Shown: piece after piece, positions 36,186 through 47,080 of the stretch
Layout of the letters: every line of letters begins with the position of its first letter
How positions within the stretch are numbered: position 1 is the stretch's first letter
Source of the DNA: Acidimicrobiales bacterium mtb01
Lineage (GTDB): Bacteria > Actinomycetota > Acidimicrobiia > Acidimicrobiales > Ilumatobacteraceae
Reading direction: 5' to 3'
Assembly: GCA_004379135.1 (NCBI GenBank)
Contig: NBNI01000005.1
Location: 124,001 to 188,000 of the forward strand
Length of the DNA: 64,000 bases
The notes under the pieces: model-generated
The model's database searches: none
What the model was told of the DNA's origin: nothing
The model's input: only the letters and a program-made list of their open reading frames with translations
Translations under genes and position numbers: made by a program

Positions 36186-36683
36186 TCAGGCGGCCGGAGT
36201 GCCGTGGAACGAGACCGGGTCGCCCGGGGCCGGGATGGCCGGGACCGACCACGAGGTCACGTGGGCGATCTTCTTGGCGACGTTGCGCCACGCCAAGGCG
36301 TCCCAACCTTCGGCGGCTGCGGGCACGGTGCCGTCGGACTGCAGGAAGACGAACGCCGGCAACGAGGCGAGACCCAGACCCTTGACGACGGAGCGATCGG
36401 GATCGGCGAACACCAAGAACTCCTTGGCGAGCGGTCCGAGGAAGGCCTGTGCGTCATCGTCGGACGCGGTGACGATGAAGTTCACGCGCACGGCGGCACC
36501 GGCGAATCCGCGCAGGATGCGGGCGGCCGTTTCGAGGATCCAGGAACTCTCGTTGGTGTAAGGGTCGAGGACGACCGAGGCCATGTGGAAGGTGGTGAGC
36601 CACTCGGCGAGGGGTCGGGGCTCGGCGCCGAGGGGATCGAGGGAGAGGGTGGGAGAGGGGGTGGAAGAGGGGATCGACACCAC
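36186..36683 (-). CDS. Thioredoxin-fold protein of unknown function
   Basis: A 165-residue protein with a thioredoxin-like pattern: strand V-V-L-D-P-Y-T-N-E-S-S-W, F-I-V-T-A-S-D, a cis-proline-like S-L-P-A-F-V-F-L, and a closing helix. There is no CxxC motif, so it is not a disulfide reductase of the usual type. The N-terminal 25 residues are Ser/Pro-rich and coded by a purine-rich tract on the plus strand. GTG start with TACCGT seven bases upstream. Its TGA is followed in the same frame by the HrpB coding region. Confidence 0.75.
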   Translation of the reverse strand: MVSIPSSTPSPTLSLDPLGAEPRPLAEWLTTFHMASVVLDPYTNESSWILETAARILRGFAGAAVRVNFIVTASDDDAQAFLGPLAKEFLVFADPDRSVVKGLGLASLPAFVFLQSDGTVPAAAEGWDALAWRNVAKKIAHVTSWSVPAIPAPGDPVSFHGTPAA

Positions 36684-36690
36684 GTGCGAA

Positions 36691-36696
36691 ACGGTA
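36691..36696 (-). promoter_or_regulatory. Putative leaderless -10 element (TACCGT)
   Basis: Minus-strand TACCGT is seven bases before the GTG at 36683. Confidence 0.42.
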
Positions 36697-36740
36697 GCGC
36701 AGCGCGGTTTGCCGAACCCCCTCCTCCCCCCACCCGATTA

Positions 36741-36840
36741 GGCGCGAAACCATGCCACTTCTGGCACGTCTGACGCCCATGCCGAGTGACGACCCAGTTG
36801 TTGGGCGAGAAACATGTCAGAAGTGGCATGGTTTCGCGCC
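36741..36840. repeat. 100-bp palindromic element (39-bp inverted arms)
   Basis: Arms 36741-36779 and 36802-36840 are inverted copies, identical over the outer 23 bases (GGCGCGAAACCATGCCACTT then CTG) and 34 of 39 overall, around a 22-base loop. It fills much of the longest non-coding gap of the window, between the ends of the MocR gene and the start of the thioredoxin-fold gene. No target-site duplication is evident. It may be a MITE-like relic or a strong transcription stop; I saw no second copy in the window. Confidence 0.85.
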
Positions 36841-36863
36841 CAATGGTGGAGAGGGGGTGTCGT

Positions 36864-38294
36864 CTAGCGGGGGCCGCGGCGGGCCGATGACTCCAACCGC
36901 GCCGCTGCCGCCACCGCCAACGCAACCTTCTCGGCGTCGTCGTCCACGCCCACCAGACCCACCGTCAGCCGGATCGCCGCCGGATACTCGGCCGCCCCAT
37001 TCACCATGAACGGCTCGCCCGGTGCCGCGCCGATTCCTTGCGCGGCCAGCGTCATGAGCGCCGACCGCTCGTCGGCCACGTGCACCCACAAGTTGATCCC
37101 GTCCGATCCCGTGGTGGTCACGCCGTTCTCGTGCAGGACCTCGGCGAACGCGTGCCGCCGCGCGGCGTACTCGTCCCGGGCCCGCCCCAACGACCGCACG
37201 GTCGTCGGATCGTCGAGCAGTTCGAGCAGCACCGCCTGAAGAATTCGGCTGCTCCAACCCGGTCCGAGCAGTCGTCGATTGGCCGCCGTCGTGATGACCG
37301 AACCGACTCCGCCGATCGCGGCCAATCGCAAGTCGGGACCGTGGCTCTTGGAGAACGAGCGGATGTGCACGGTCTGTCCGGGCAGGTGATGACCGATGCT
37401 CGACAGAGCACCGCGCGCGATGTCGCCCGAGTGGTCGTCCTCGACGATCACGATGTTCTCACCGTGTTTCGCCGCCGAGATCGCCCGGGCGATGGTTTCG
37501 GCGCGCCGCGCGGTCATGGTGATGCCGGTCGGATTCTGAGCCCGGGGTTGGAGGAACACCGCGACCGGATCGAGGCGCAGTGCATCGACGAGTTCGTCGA
37601 CCACCATTCCCTCGTCGTCGAGCGACACGCCGATCACCTCGGCCCCGATTTGTTCGAGAAGGTCGAGCAACGGCGGGAACGTGGGGTGCTCCACCACGAC
37701 GCGATCGCCGAGATGCACGACCACCTGCGCCACGCGATCGAGCGCGTCCATCGCACCGTCCACCACCGTGATCTCGTCGGGCGCGAACGGCCAACGCGCG
37801 CGCAACGCCGCCTCGAGTTCGGGAAGCACCGCGTGATCGAGGTACGAACTCGTGAGAGATTGGCTGCTCACCCGCGCGAGAGCCGGTCCGAGATCGGGCA
37901 GCAATCGCGCGTCGGGCGTACCGGTCGACAGATCGAGCGCGAAGTGTCCGCGGTTGTCGGGATCGGCCACCACTCGGCGATAGCGACGCGGCGCGCCCGG
38001 TCCGGTGGGCTGTCGCACGAACGAACCGTTGCGGCCGAGCGTCTCGATCGCACCGATGTCGGCCAACGCGCGCCAGGCCTCGCCGACCGTCGTGGGACTG
38101 ACTCCCAATGTCTTCGACAGGTCGCGCACGGTGGGAAGTCGCGTGCCGACCGCCAACTCACCCGACGACACGAGCCGCGAAATGGTCGTGGCGATACCGC
38201 GCGCACTGCGATCGGTGACGTGGTGTGAGATGAGGTCGAGCATTTCGCGTGTGTTTCCGGGACGTGACGAATTGTCCTGGCACAATATTGCCAT
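36864..38294 (-). CDS. MocR-type regulator (GntR winged helix fused to aminotransferase-like domain)
   Basis: A 476-residue regulator with a GntR winged helix (about 18-80; L-P-T-V-R-D-L-S-K-T-L-G-V-S-P-T-T-V) and a type I aminotransferase-like domain (about 105-470). The PLP lysine fits S-F-S-K-S-H-G-P-D-L-R. Such proteins sense PLP adducts of amines or amino acids; beta-alanine or a related compound would suit the divergent pyrimidine-degradation operon. Start at the ATG inside a palindromic region, with AGGAG ten bases upstream. It most likely controls the divergent operon that begins at 38368. Confidence 0.88.
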   Translation of the reverse strand: MAILCQDNSSRPGNTREMLDLISHHVTDRSARGIATTISRLVSSGELAVGTRLPTVRDLSKTLGVSPTTVGEAWRALADIGAIETLGRNGSFVRQPTGPGAPRRYRRVVADPDNRGHFALDLSTGTPDARLLPDLGPALARVSSQSLTSSYLDHAVLPELEAALRARWPFAPDEITVVDGAMDALDRVAQVVVHLGDRVVVEHPTFPPLLDLLEQIGAEVIGVSLDDEGMVVDELVDALRLDPVAVFLQPRAQNPTGITMTARRAETIARAISAAKHGENIVIVEDDHSGDIARGALSSIGHHLPGQTVHIRSFSKSHGPDLRLAAIGGVGSVITTAANRRLLGPGWSSRILQAVLLELLDDPTTVRSLGRARDEYAARRHAFAEVLHENGVTTTGSDGINLWVHVADERSALMTLAAQGIGAAPGEPFMVNGAAEYPAAIRLTVGLVGVDDDAEKVALAVAAAARLESSARRGPR

Positions 38295-38315
38295 TGTTCC
38301 GTTTCTCCTGTGCCA
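38278..38315. promoter_or_regulatory. Candidate MocR operator between divergent genes
   Basis: Inverted repeat TGGCACA (38278-38284) and TGTGCCA (38309-38315), with an additional imperfect palindrome TGGCACAATATTGCCA (38278-38293) that reaches the first bases of the MocR coding region. The dyad lies between the two start codons and next to the putative promoter of the catabolic operon. Confidence 0.45.
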
Positions 38316-38317
38316 AT

Positions 38318-38323
38318 TACTCT
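38318..38323 (+). promoter_or_regulatory. Putative -10 element (TACTCT) of the pyrimidine operon
   Basis: TACTCT with a possible -35 TTGTTC at 38294-38299 (18-base spacer). A leader with GGGAGGG precedes the ATG at 38368. Confidence 0.4.
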
Positions 38324-38367
38324 GACGAGGACGAGTCGCGCGGGGAGCGACCAGCACGGGAGGGCTG

Positions 38368-39213
38368 ATGACCGCTGATGTTGTGAGGGCCGCACTGCTG
38401 CAGACCGACTGGCCCGGCACCAAAGAGGCCATGATCGACAAGCACGAGGCCGCGGTGCACGAAGCCGCCAAGCAGGGCGCACAGGTCATGTGCTTCCAGG
38501 AACTCTTCTACGGGCCGTACTTCTGCCAGGTGCAGGAGGTCGAGTACTACGGCTACACCGAACTCATCCCCGACGGCCCCACCACGCAGCGCTTCCAGAG
38601 CATCGCCAAGGAGACGGGCATGGTGCTCGTGCTCCCGATGTACGAGGTCACGCAGCCGGGCACGTACTACAACACCGCGGCCGTCATCGACGCCGATGGC
38701 AAGTACCTCGGCAAGTACCGCAAGCAGCACATCCCGCAGACCAAGGGATTCTGGGAGAAGTTCTATTTCAAGCCCGGCAACGGCGGATACCCGGTGTTCG
38801 ACACCGCCGTCGGCAAGGTGGGCGTCTACATCTGCTACGACCGCCACTTTCCCGAGGGCTGGCGCGCGCTCGGACTCAACGGCGCGCAGATCGTGTTCAA
38901 TCCGTCGGCTACGCACCGCGGTCTCTCCGAGTACCTGTGGCGTCTCGAGCAGCCGGCCGCCGCGGTGGCCAACATCTATTACGTGGGAGCGATCAACCGC
39001 GTGGGCATCGAACCGCTCGGCACCAACGACTTCTACGGCCAGAGCTACTTCGTCGACCCCGAGGGCAAGTTCGTGGGCGAAGTCGGCGACCCGCACAAGC
39101 CCGAGTTGGTCGTGCGCGATCTCGACATGAAGAAGTTGCTCGACATCCGCGATCGATGGGCGTTCTACCGCGATCGCCGGCCCGACGCGTACGACGAACT
39201 CGTCGAGCCCTGA
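38368..39213 (+). CDS. Beta-ureidopropionase / N-carbamoyl-beta-alanine amidohydrolase (nitrilase superfamily)
   Basis: A 281-residue nitrilase-fold amidase with catalytic triad Glu45 (F-Q-E-L-F), Lys119 (Y-R-K-Q-H-I-P) and Cys156 (I-C-Y-D-R-H-F-P-E). This is the pattern of bacterial N-carbamoyl amidases. It would hydrolyse N-carbamoyl-beta-alanine or N-carbamoyl-beta-aminoisobutyrate to the beta-amino acid, CO2 and ammonia. The dihydropyrimidinase gene 57 bases downstream makes the preceding product, which strengthens the call. First gene of the operon. Confidence 0.9.
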   Translation: MTADVVRAALLQTDWPGTKEAMIDKHEAAVHEAAKQGAQVMCFQELFYGPYFCQVQEVEYYGYTELIPDGPTTQRFQSIAKETGMVLVLPMYEVTQPGTYYNTAAVIDADGKYLGKYRKQHIPQTKGFWEKFYFKPGNGGYPVFDTAVGKVGVYICYDRHFPEGWRALGLNGAQIVFNPSATHRGLSEYLWRLEQPAAAVANIYYVGAINRVGIEPLGTNDFYGQSYFVDPEGKFVGEVGDPHKPELVVRDLDMKKLLDIRDRWAFYRDRRPDAYDELVEP

Positions 39214-39270
39214 CACATCGCATTCAAAACAGACGGCACACGAAACACAGCACACGCGAAGGGGAGGACC

Positions 39271-40719
39271 ATGGGCAAGACCCTCATCAAGAACGGAAAG
39301 GTGATTTCACCCACCGGCGTCCACGATCAGGACGTTCTCATCGACGGCGAGACCGTCACGGCCGTCGGCCTGCCGGGCTGGTTCGCCGGTGCCGAGCAGG
39401 GCTGCGACAAGGTCATCGACGCCAAGGGCAAGTACGTCATCCCGGGCGGTGTCGACGTGCACACGCACATGGAACTGCCCTTCGGGGGCACGTTCGCATC
39501 CGACACGTTCGAGACCGGTTCGCGCGCCGCGGCGTGGGGCGGCGTCACCACCATCGTCGACATGGCCGTGCAGCGCTACGGCGAGAACGTGTTCGACGGT
39601 CTGGCCGAGTGGCATCGCAAGGCCGACGGCCAGTGCGCGATCGACTACGCCTTCCACCAGATCATCGGCGGCGTCGACGAGCAGTCGCTCAAGGCCATGA
39701 AGTACCTCACCGAACACGAGGGAATCTCGTCGTTCAAGTTGTTCATGGCGTATCCGGGCGTCTTCTACTCGGACGACGGCCAGATCCTGCGCGCCATGCA
39801 GACCGCGGCCGAATGCGGCGCGATGATCATGATGCACGCCGAGAACGGCATCGCGATCGACGTCCTCGTGCAGCAGGCCATCGCCCGCGGCGACACCGAC
39901 CCCAAGTACCACTCGTACACGCGCCCGTCTCCGCTCGAGGCCGAGGCCACGCACCGCGCCATCGTGCTGTCGCACGTGGCCGGCAACGTCCCGCTGTACA
40001 TCGTGCACATGTCGGCGGGCGACGCGCTCAACGAAGTGGCCGCGGCGCGCCATGCCGGCCGCAACGTGTTCGCCGAGACGTGCCCGCAGTACCTCTATCT
40101 CACGCTCGAGGAGACTCTCGGCAAGCCGGGCTTCGAAGGTGCGAAGTGGGTGTGCTCCACACCGGTTCGCTCGCGCGACAACGATCCGCACTTCGTGGGC
40201 CAGATGGGCCACGGCCACCAAGGCGATCTGTGGAAGGGCTTGCGCATGAACGAGTTGGCCGTGGTCTCCACCGACCACTGCCCGTTCTGCATGAAGGATC
40301 AGAAAGAGCTCGGTCTGGGCGACTTCTCCAAGATTCCGAACGGAATCGGCGGCGTCGAGCACCGCATGGAACTCATCTATCAGGGCGTCGTCAACGGCGA
40401 ACTCTCGCTCGAACGATGGGTCGAGACCTGCTGCACCACACCCGCGCGCATGTTCGGCATGTATCCGAAGAAGGGCATCATCGCCCCGGGTAGCGACGCC
40501 GACGTGGTGGTGTGGGATCCCAACACCAAGACCAAGATCGGCATCAACGACAAGCACCACATGAACATGGATCACTCGGCCTGGGAGGGCTGGGTCATCG
40601 ACGGCAAGGTCGACACCGTTCTGTCGCGCGGTGCGGTCGTGATCGAGAAGGACCAATACGTCGGCCGTAAGGGCCACGGCCAGTACGTCAAGCGCGGCCT
40701 CTCGCAGTACCTCGTCTGA
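39271..40719 (+). CDS. Dihydropyrimidinase (D-hydantoinase)
   Basis: A 482-residue cyclic amidohydrolase that opens dihydrouracil, dihydrothymine or hydantoins. Metal ligands His64 and His66 are in V-D-V-H-T-H; the bridging lysine to be carboxylated is Lys156 in S-S-F-K-L-F-M; the last Asp is in S-T-D-H-C-P-F. Length and the K-L-F-M-A-Y-P-G segment match dihydropyrimidinases. GGGGAGGA precedes the ATG. Its product is the substrate of the beta-ureidopropionase encoded upstream. Confidence 0.95.
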   Translation: MGKTLIKNGKVISPTGVHDQDVLIDGETVTAVGLPGWFAGAEQGCDKVIDAKGKYVIPGGVDVHTHMELPFGGTFASDTFETGSRAAAWGGVTTIVDMAVQRYGENVFDGLAEWHRKADGQCAIDYAFHQIIGGVDEQSLKAMKYLTEHEGISSFKLFMAYPGVFYSDDGQILRAMQTAAECGAMIMMHAENGIAIDVLVQQAIARGDTDPKYHSYTRPSPLEAEATHRAIVLSHVAGNVPLYIVHMSAGDALNEVAAARHAGRNVFAETCPQYLYLTLEETLGKPGFEGAKWVCSTPVRSRDNDPHFVGQMGHGHQGDLWKGLRMNELAVVSTDHCPFCMKDQKELGLGDFSKIPNGIGGVEHRMELIYQGVVNGELSLERWVETCCTTPARMFGMYPKKGIIAPGSDADVVVWDPNTKTKIGINDKHHMNMDHSAWEGWVIDGKVDTVLSRGAVVIEKDQYVGRKGHGQYVKRGLSQYLV

Positions 40720-40750
40720 TTCCCCCGACCCCGCACAGGAAGTGACCAAC

Positions 40751-42235
<1,485 letters not shown>

Positions 42236-42238
42236 TTC

Positions 42239-43267
42239 GTGGACATCGGCGTCGTTCTCCAAACAACTCCACCGGCATCGCGCGTGGTCGATCTGGCCAA
42301 GCGGGCCGAAACCTTCGGTTTCAGTCACGTCTGGACCTTCGACAGCCACATCCTGTGGGAGGAGCCGTTCCCGATCTTCACGCAGATCCTCAACGAGACG
42401 CGCAACGTGATCGTGGGTCCCATGGTCACCAATCCGGCCACCCGCGACTGGACCGTGACCGCGAGCGCATTCGCGACTCTCAATGAGATGTTCGGCAACC
42501 GCACCATTATCGGAATCGGCCGCGGCGACTCGGCGGTACGCGTCACCAACGGCAAGCCCACCACCCTGGCCACTCTGCGCGAGAGCATCCACGTGATCCG
42601 CGAACTCGCTAACGGCCGCTCCGTCGATTACAAGGGTTCGTCGTTGCGTCTGCCGTGGGCTTCCAAGTCGCGGGCCGAGGTGTGGGTTGCCGCCTACGGA
42701 CCCAAGGCGCTGGCCCTCACCGGTGAAGTGGGCGACGGATTCATTCTCCAGTTGGCCGACCTCAGCATCGCCGAGTGGACGATCGCCGCGGTGCGCGATG
42801 CGGCCAAGGCAGCCGGCCGCGATCCGAAGAGCGTGAAGATCTGCGTGGCCGCCCCGGCCTACGTGACCGACGGGAGCAACGAGCATCTGGCGCACGCGCG
42901 CGAGCAGTGCCGCTGGTTCGGCGGCATGGTGGGCAACCACGTGGCCGACATCGTCGAGCGCTACGGCGAGAACTCCAATGTGCCGAAGGCGCTCACCGAC
43001 TACATCAAGGGTCGTCAGGGCTACGACTACAACCAGCACGGGCAGGCCGGCAACACGCACACCACGTTCGTGCCCGACGAGATCGTCGACCGGTTCTGCA
43101 TCGTCGGTCCGGTGTCCTCTCAGATCGAGAGACTGAAGCAGTTGCAAGATCTCGGCGTCGACCAGTTCTCCATATATCTGCAGCACGACGCCAAGGACGA
43201 GACCCTGCAGGCCTACGGCGAGAAGGTCATCCCGGCCGTCGCCGAACACGTGCTGGCCAAGAGCTGA
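42239..43267 (+). CDS. LLM-class F420-dependent oxidoreductase (TIGR03842-like)
   Basis: A 342-residue luciferase-like (beta/alpha)8-barrel. The N-terminal M-D-I-G-V-V-L-Q-T and F-G-F-S-H-V-W-T-F-D-S-H, the I-G-I-G-R-G-D-S-A-V phosphate region, and Y-G-P-K-A-L-A-L-T-G-E-V-G-D-G fit the F420-binding branch, as in the CPS_4043 subfamily. FMN use is an alternative. It starts three bases after the MmsA stop, deep inside the pyrimidine operon. No PydA or PydB is nearby, so this enzyme is the best local candidate for the redox step on the pyrimidine ring. That role is an inference. Confidence 0.85.
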   Translation: MDIGVVLQTTPPASRVVDLAKRAETFGFSHVWTFDSHILWEEPFPIFTQILNETRNVIVGPMVTNPATRDWTVTASAFATLNEMFGNRTIIGIGRGDSAVRVTNGKPTTLATLRESIHVIRELANGRSVDYKGSSLRLPWASKSRAEVWVAAYGPKALALTGEVGDGFILQLADLSIAEWTIAAVRDAAKAAGRDPKSVKICVAAPAYVTDGSNEHLAHAREQCRWFGGMVGNHVADIVERYGENSNVPKALTDYIKGRQGYDYNQHGQAGNTHTTFVPDEIVDRFCIVGPVSSQIERLKQLQDLGVDQFSIYLQHDAKDETLQAYGEKVIPAVAEHVLAKS

Positions 43268-43272
43268 ACTCC

Positions 43273-44177
43273 ATGACCGCCACCGTCACCACGCCGCCGC
43301 GCAATTCGGCTCTGAAGCGCCGTGTTCGTCGCGTCGTGCTGTTCGTGGTGTCGCTGCTGCTCGTGGCGGTGGTGTGGGAGGTCTACAAGGCGATCGGTCC
43401 GGCCGACGGCGGCAAGATCTTCGGCTGGAAGTTGCTTCCGCGATCCAACGACAACGCGATGCCGCACATCTGGGAGATGCTGTCGCGCTACGCCGACCCC
43501 GAACTGCGGGGCTCGAGCCGCGAGATCTGGCGCGTCGTGTTGGCGGGTGCATGGTTCTCGTTCCGCCTCGCCTTGGTGGGCTTCGTCCTCGGAACCGTTC
43601 TCGGCTTGCTGCTCGCCGTGCTGATGGCGCGTTTCAAGGTGGCCGAGCGTGGGATCCTCCCGTATCTCGTGGTGTCGCAGACGGTGCCGCTCATCGCGCT
43701 CGCACCCCTGGTGGTGTCGTGGGGCGGCAAGCTCGAGATCTTCGGCTGGGAATGGCCGCGTTGGCTGTCGGCGTCGGTGCTCGGCGGATTCCTCGCGTTC
43801 TTCCCGGTCGCCGTGGGCGGACTGCGCGGACTCACGTCGCCGCCGGCCGCATCGGTCGAACTCATGAACAGCTACGCGGCGTCGTGGACGCAGACGCTGT
43901 TCAAGTTGCGCTTCCCGTCGGCCGTCCCGTTCATCGTGCCCGCGCTGAAGTTGGCCGCTTCCTCGGCCGTGATCGGTGTGGTGGTGGCCGAGATCTCCAC
44001 CGGCCTCAAGGGCGGCATCGGCCGCCTGATCATCGAGTACGCGCGCGAAGCCACCAGCGATCCGGCCAAGGTGTTCACCGCGGTGTTCGGCGCGGCGCTT
44101 CTCGGTCTGGCCATGTCGGGCTTCGTCACGCTCGCCGACATCTACATGATGCGCAACCGTCCCAAGGAGGCCACCAC

Positions 44178-44181
<4 letters not shown>
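43273..44181 (+). CDS. ABC transporter permease (SsuC/TauC-like)
   Basis: A 302-residue inner-membrane permease with an N-terminal helix (about 22-40), an unusual 60-residue extracytoplasmic insert, and five further helices. The cytoplasmic EAA loop fits E-L-M-N-S-Y-A-A-S-W-T-Q-T-L-F-K-L-R-F. It pairs with a second permease and the ATPase in the next two genes. The ATG is five bases after the LLM gene; its last bases overlap the ATPase start (ATGA). Confidence 0.9.
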
Positions 44182-44974
<793 letters not shown>

Positions 44975-44978
<4 letters not shown>

Positions 44979-45766
44979 GTTCGCGGACCGCTTCCATCGC
45001 GCGCAGTGCTCTACCGCCGGCGGTGTTCGGCGTGGGCTTCCTCGCGCTGTGGGAACTCGTCGTGAAGGGCTTCGACCTCAAGCCGTACTTCCTGGCTCCG
45101 CCCTCGAAGATCTGGCAGAAGTTCACCGAGAACTTCGACCTCGTCTGGGGCGCCACAAAGGTGTCGGGCACCAACGCGCTGGTGGGCCTCCTCGTCGGCA
45201 CGGCCTTTGGCATCGTCATGAGCCTGGTGCTCAGCCGCTATCGCGTGCTGAGCGATCTGGTGACCCCGCTCGCGATCGCTCTCAACGCCATTCCGATCTT
45301 CGTTCTGGTGGCGGTCCTCAACAACATGTTCGCCATCACCAGTGAAGTGCCGCGTCGCATCATGGTCACGCTCGTCGTCTACTTCATCGTCCTCGTGAAC
45401 GTCGCGCGCGGACTCACGCAGGTGAGCGCCACGCACGTCGAGCTCATGCGCTCGTACGCCGCCAGTGAAGTCGCGATCCTGCGCAAGGTACGCGTGCCGA
45501 ACGCGGTCCCATACCTCTTCACGTCCCTCAAGATCGCGGCGCCGGCGTCGGTCATCACCGCGTTCGTCAGCGAATATTTCGGCGGATCCCAGAACGGTCT
45601 GGGCAGCCGAATCGCCAGCAACATCGCCAATTCGAAGAACGCCGTGGCCTGGGCGTATGTCCTGGGGGCATGCCTGCTCGGTCTAACGTTCTATGTGATC
45701 TCCAGCCTGCTGGAGGGGGCCGCCACACCCGGTGGGGGCTCCAAACGGGCCAAGAAGAGTCGCTGA
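44975..45766 (+). CDS. ABC transporter permease (second subunit)
   Basis: A 263-residue permease with six membrane helices. The EAA loop is E-L-M-R-S-Y-A-A-S-E-V-A-I-L-R-K-V-R-V. Two distinct permease genes rather than one homodimer gene point to a heterodimeric importer, an arrangement seen in hydroxymethylpyrimidine/pyrimidine-type systems. The GTG overlaps the ATPase stop (GTGA). Confidence 0.9.
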
Positions 45767-45821
45767 CTCGACGAGGCCCACAAGACCAAGGGTGAGAGCC
45801 CATGGGGAGGAGCAAAACAGA

Positions 45822-46988
45822 ATGAGAAGGATCAAGGGATGGAAGGCGGCCGCTGCCGGTCTCGTCGCTCTGTCGTTGGTCGCCGCCGCGTGCGGTGGTG
45901 ACGACGAGGAGTCGGGCGGATCGGAAGGCTCGGCGGCCCCCGCCGGAGAGTGCGAGACGCCCACTCCGGTCAAGCTGCAGTTGCAGTGGTTCACCCAGGC
46001 CCAGTTCGCCGGCTACTTCGCCGCGGTCGATCAGGGCTTCTACGCCGCGCAGTGTCTCGACGTCACCATCGTCGAGGGCGGTGTCGACATCGTTCCGCAG
46101 CAGCAGCTCGCTGACGGCGCGGTCGACTTCGCACTGTCGTGGGTGCCCAAGGCCCTCGCCAGCCGTGAGGCCGGCGCCAACATCGTGAACATCGCCCAGA
46201 TCTTCCAGCGTTCGGGCACCCTGCAGGTGTCGTTCAAGGACAAGGGCATCACGTCGCCGGCCGACTTCGCCGGCAAGAAGATCGGCAACTGGGGCTTCGG
46301 CAACGAGTTCGAGATCTTCGCCGCGCTCACCAAGGCCGGTCTCGATCCCGCCGCCGACGTCGAGTTGGTTCAGCAGCAGTTCGACATGGCTGCACTGCTC
46401 GCTGGTGACATCGACGCCGCCGAGGCCATGACGTACAACGAGTACGCGCAGGTTCTCGAGGCCGTCAATCCCGACACCGGTGCGCTGTACACGCCGGAGG
46501 ACTTCAACGTCGTCTCGTACGAAGCCGAAGGCGTCGGAATGCTCCAGGACGCCATCTGGGCGTCGGGTGAGCGTCTCGCCGACGAGGCCTACCGTGCGAC
46601 TGCGGTGAAGTTCGTGGCCGCGTCGATCCAGGGTTGGGCCTTCTGCCGCGACAACGTCCAGGCTTGCGCCGACATCGTCGTCAGCAAGGGCTCGAAGCTC
46701 GGTGCTTCGCACCAGCTGTGGCAGATGAACGAAGTCAACAAGCTCATCTGGCCGTCGAAGGGCGGAGCCGGCATGATCGACGCAGCGGCGTGGGATCGCA
46801 CCGCCAAGCTTTCGCAGGAGACCAAAAACCTCGAGGGCTCGACCGTGCTCACCAAGGCCCCTGACGCCGAGGCGTACACCAACGACATCGTTTCCGAGGC
46901 CATGGCACTTCTGCAGGGACTCGGCGTCGACGTCATCGGTTCGAGCTACGCGCCGATCACGGTTGAACTGAAGGAAGGCGGCGCCTGA
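45822..46988 (+). CDS. ABC transporter substrate-binding lipoprotein (NMT1/THI5-like)
   Basis: A 388-residue binding protein. The signal peptide ends in the lipobox L-V-A-A-A-C, so Cys24 would be lipidated; a Gly/Ser/Glu-rich linker follows. The mature part has the NMT1/THI5 pattern L-Q-L-Q-W-F-T-Q-A-Q-F-A-G-Y-F-A-A-V-D. Members bind pyrimidines, thiamine precursors or sulfonates; in this operon a pyrimidine or hydantoin is the natural guess. GGGGAGGA lies ten bases before the ATG. A strong hairpin ends the transcript. Confidence 0.92.
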   Translation: MRRIKGWKAAAAGLVALSLVAAACGGDDEESGGSEGSAAPAGECETPTPVKLQLQWFTQAQFAGYFAAVDQGFYAAQCLDVTIVEGGVDIVPQQQLADGAVDFALSWVPKALASREAGANIVNIAQIFQRSGTLQVSFKDKGITSPADFAGKKIGNWGFGNEFEIFAALTKAGLDPAADVELVQQQFDMAALLAGDIDAAEAMTYNEYAQVLEAVNPDTGALYTPEDFNVVSYEAEGVGMLQDAIWASGERLADEAYRATAVKFVAASIQGWAFCRDNVQACADIVVSKGSKLGASHQLWQMNEVNKLIWPSKGGAGMIDAAAWDRTAKLSQETKNLEGSTVLTKAPDAEAYTNDIVSEAMALLQGLGVDVIGSSYAPITVELKEGGA

Positions 46989-47018
46989 TCGATCAGGCTT
47001 CTCCTTCGGAGAATGCGG

Positions 47019-47042
47019 GCGGGCGGGCTTCGGCCCGCCCGC
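47019..47042 (+). terminator. GC-rich TTCG-loop terminator after the ABC operon
   Basis: GCGGGCGGGC-TTCG-GCCCGCCCGC is a perfect 10-bp stem with a stable tetraloop, 30 bases after the binding-protein stop. There is no T-run, as is common in actinobacteria. Confidence 0.75.
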
Positions 47043-47080
47043 TTCGCGTCTCCCCGGAAAATCTCGCTCCCGTTCTCTTC

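Noticed and set aside
36186-36188. The TGA between the thioredoxin-fold gene and HrpB as a second selenocysteine codon
   Set aside because: It lies between two different domains, there is no redox motif around it, and the second protein has a well-defined beginning; a normal stop is more likely.
36640-36683. Purine-rich tract (GA/GGG runs) as a microsatellite or triplex site
   Set aside because: It encodes the Ser/Pro-rich N-terminus of the thioredoxin-fold protein and the repeat unit is irregular.
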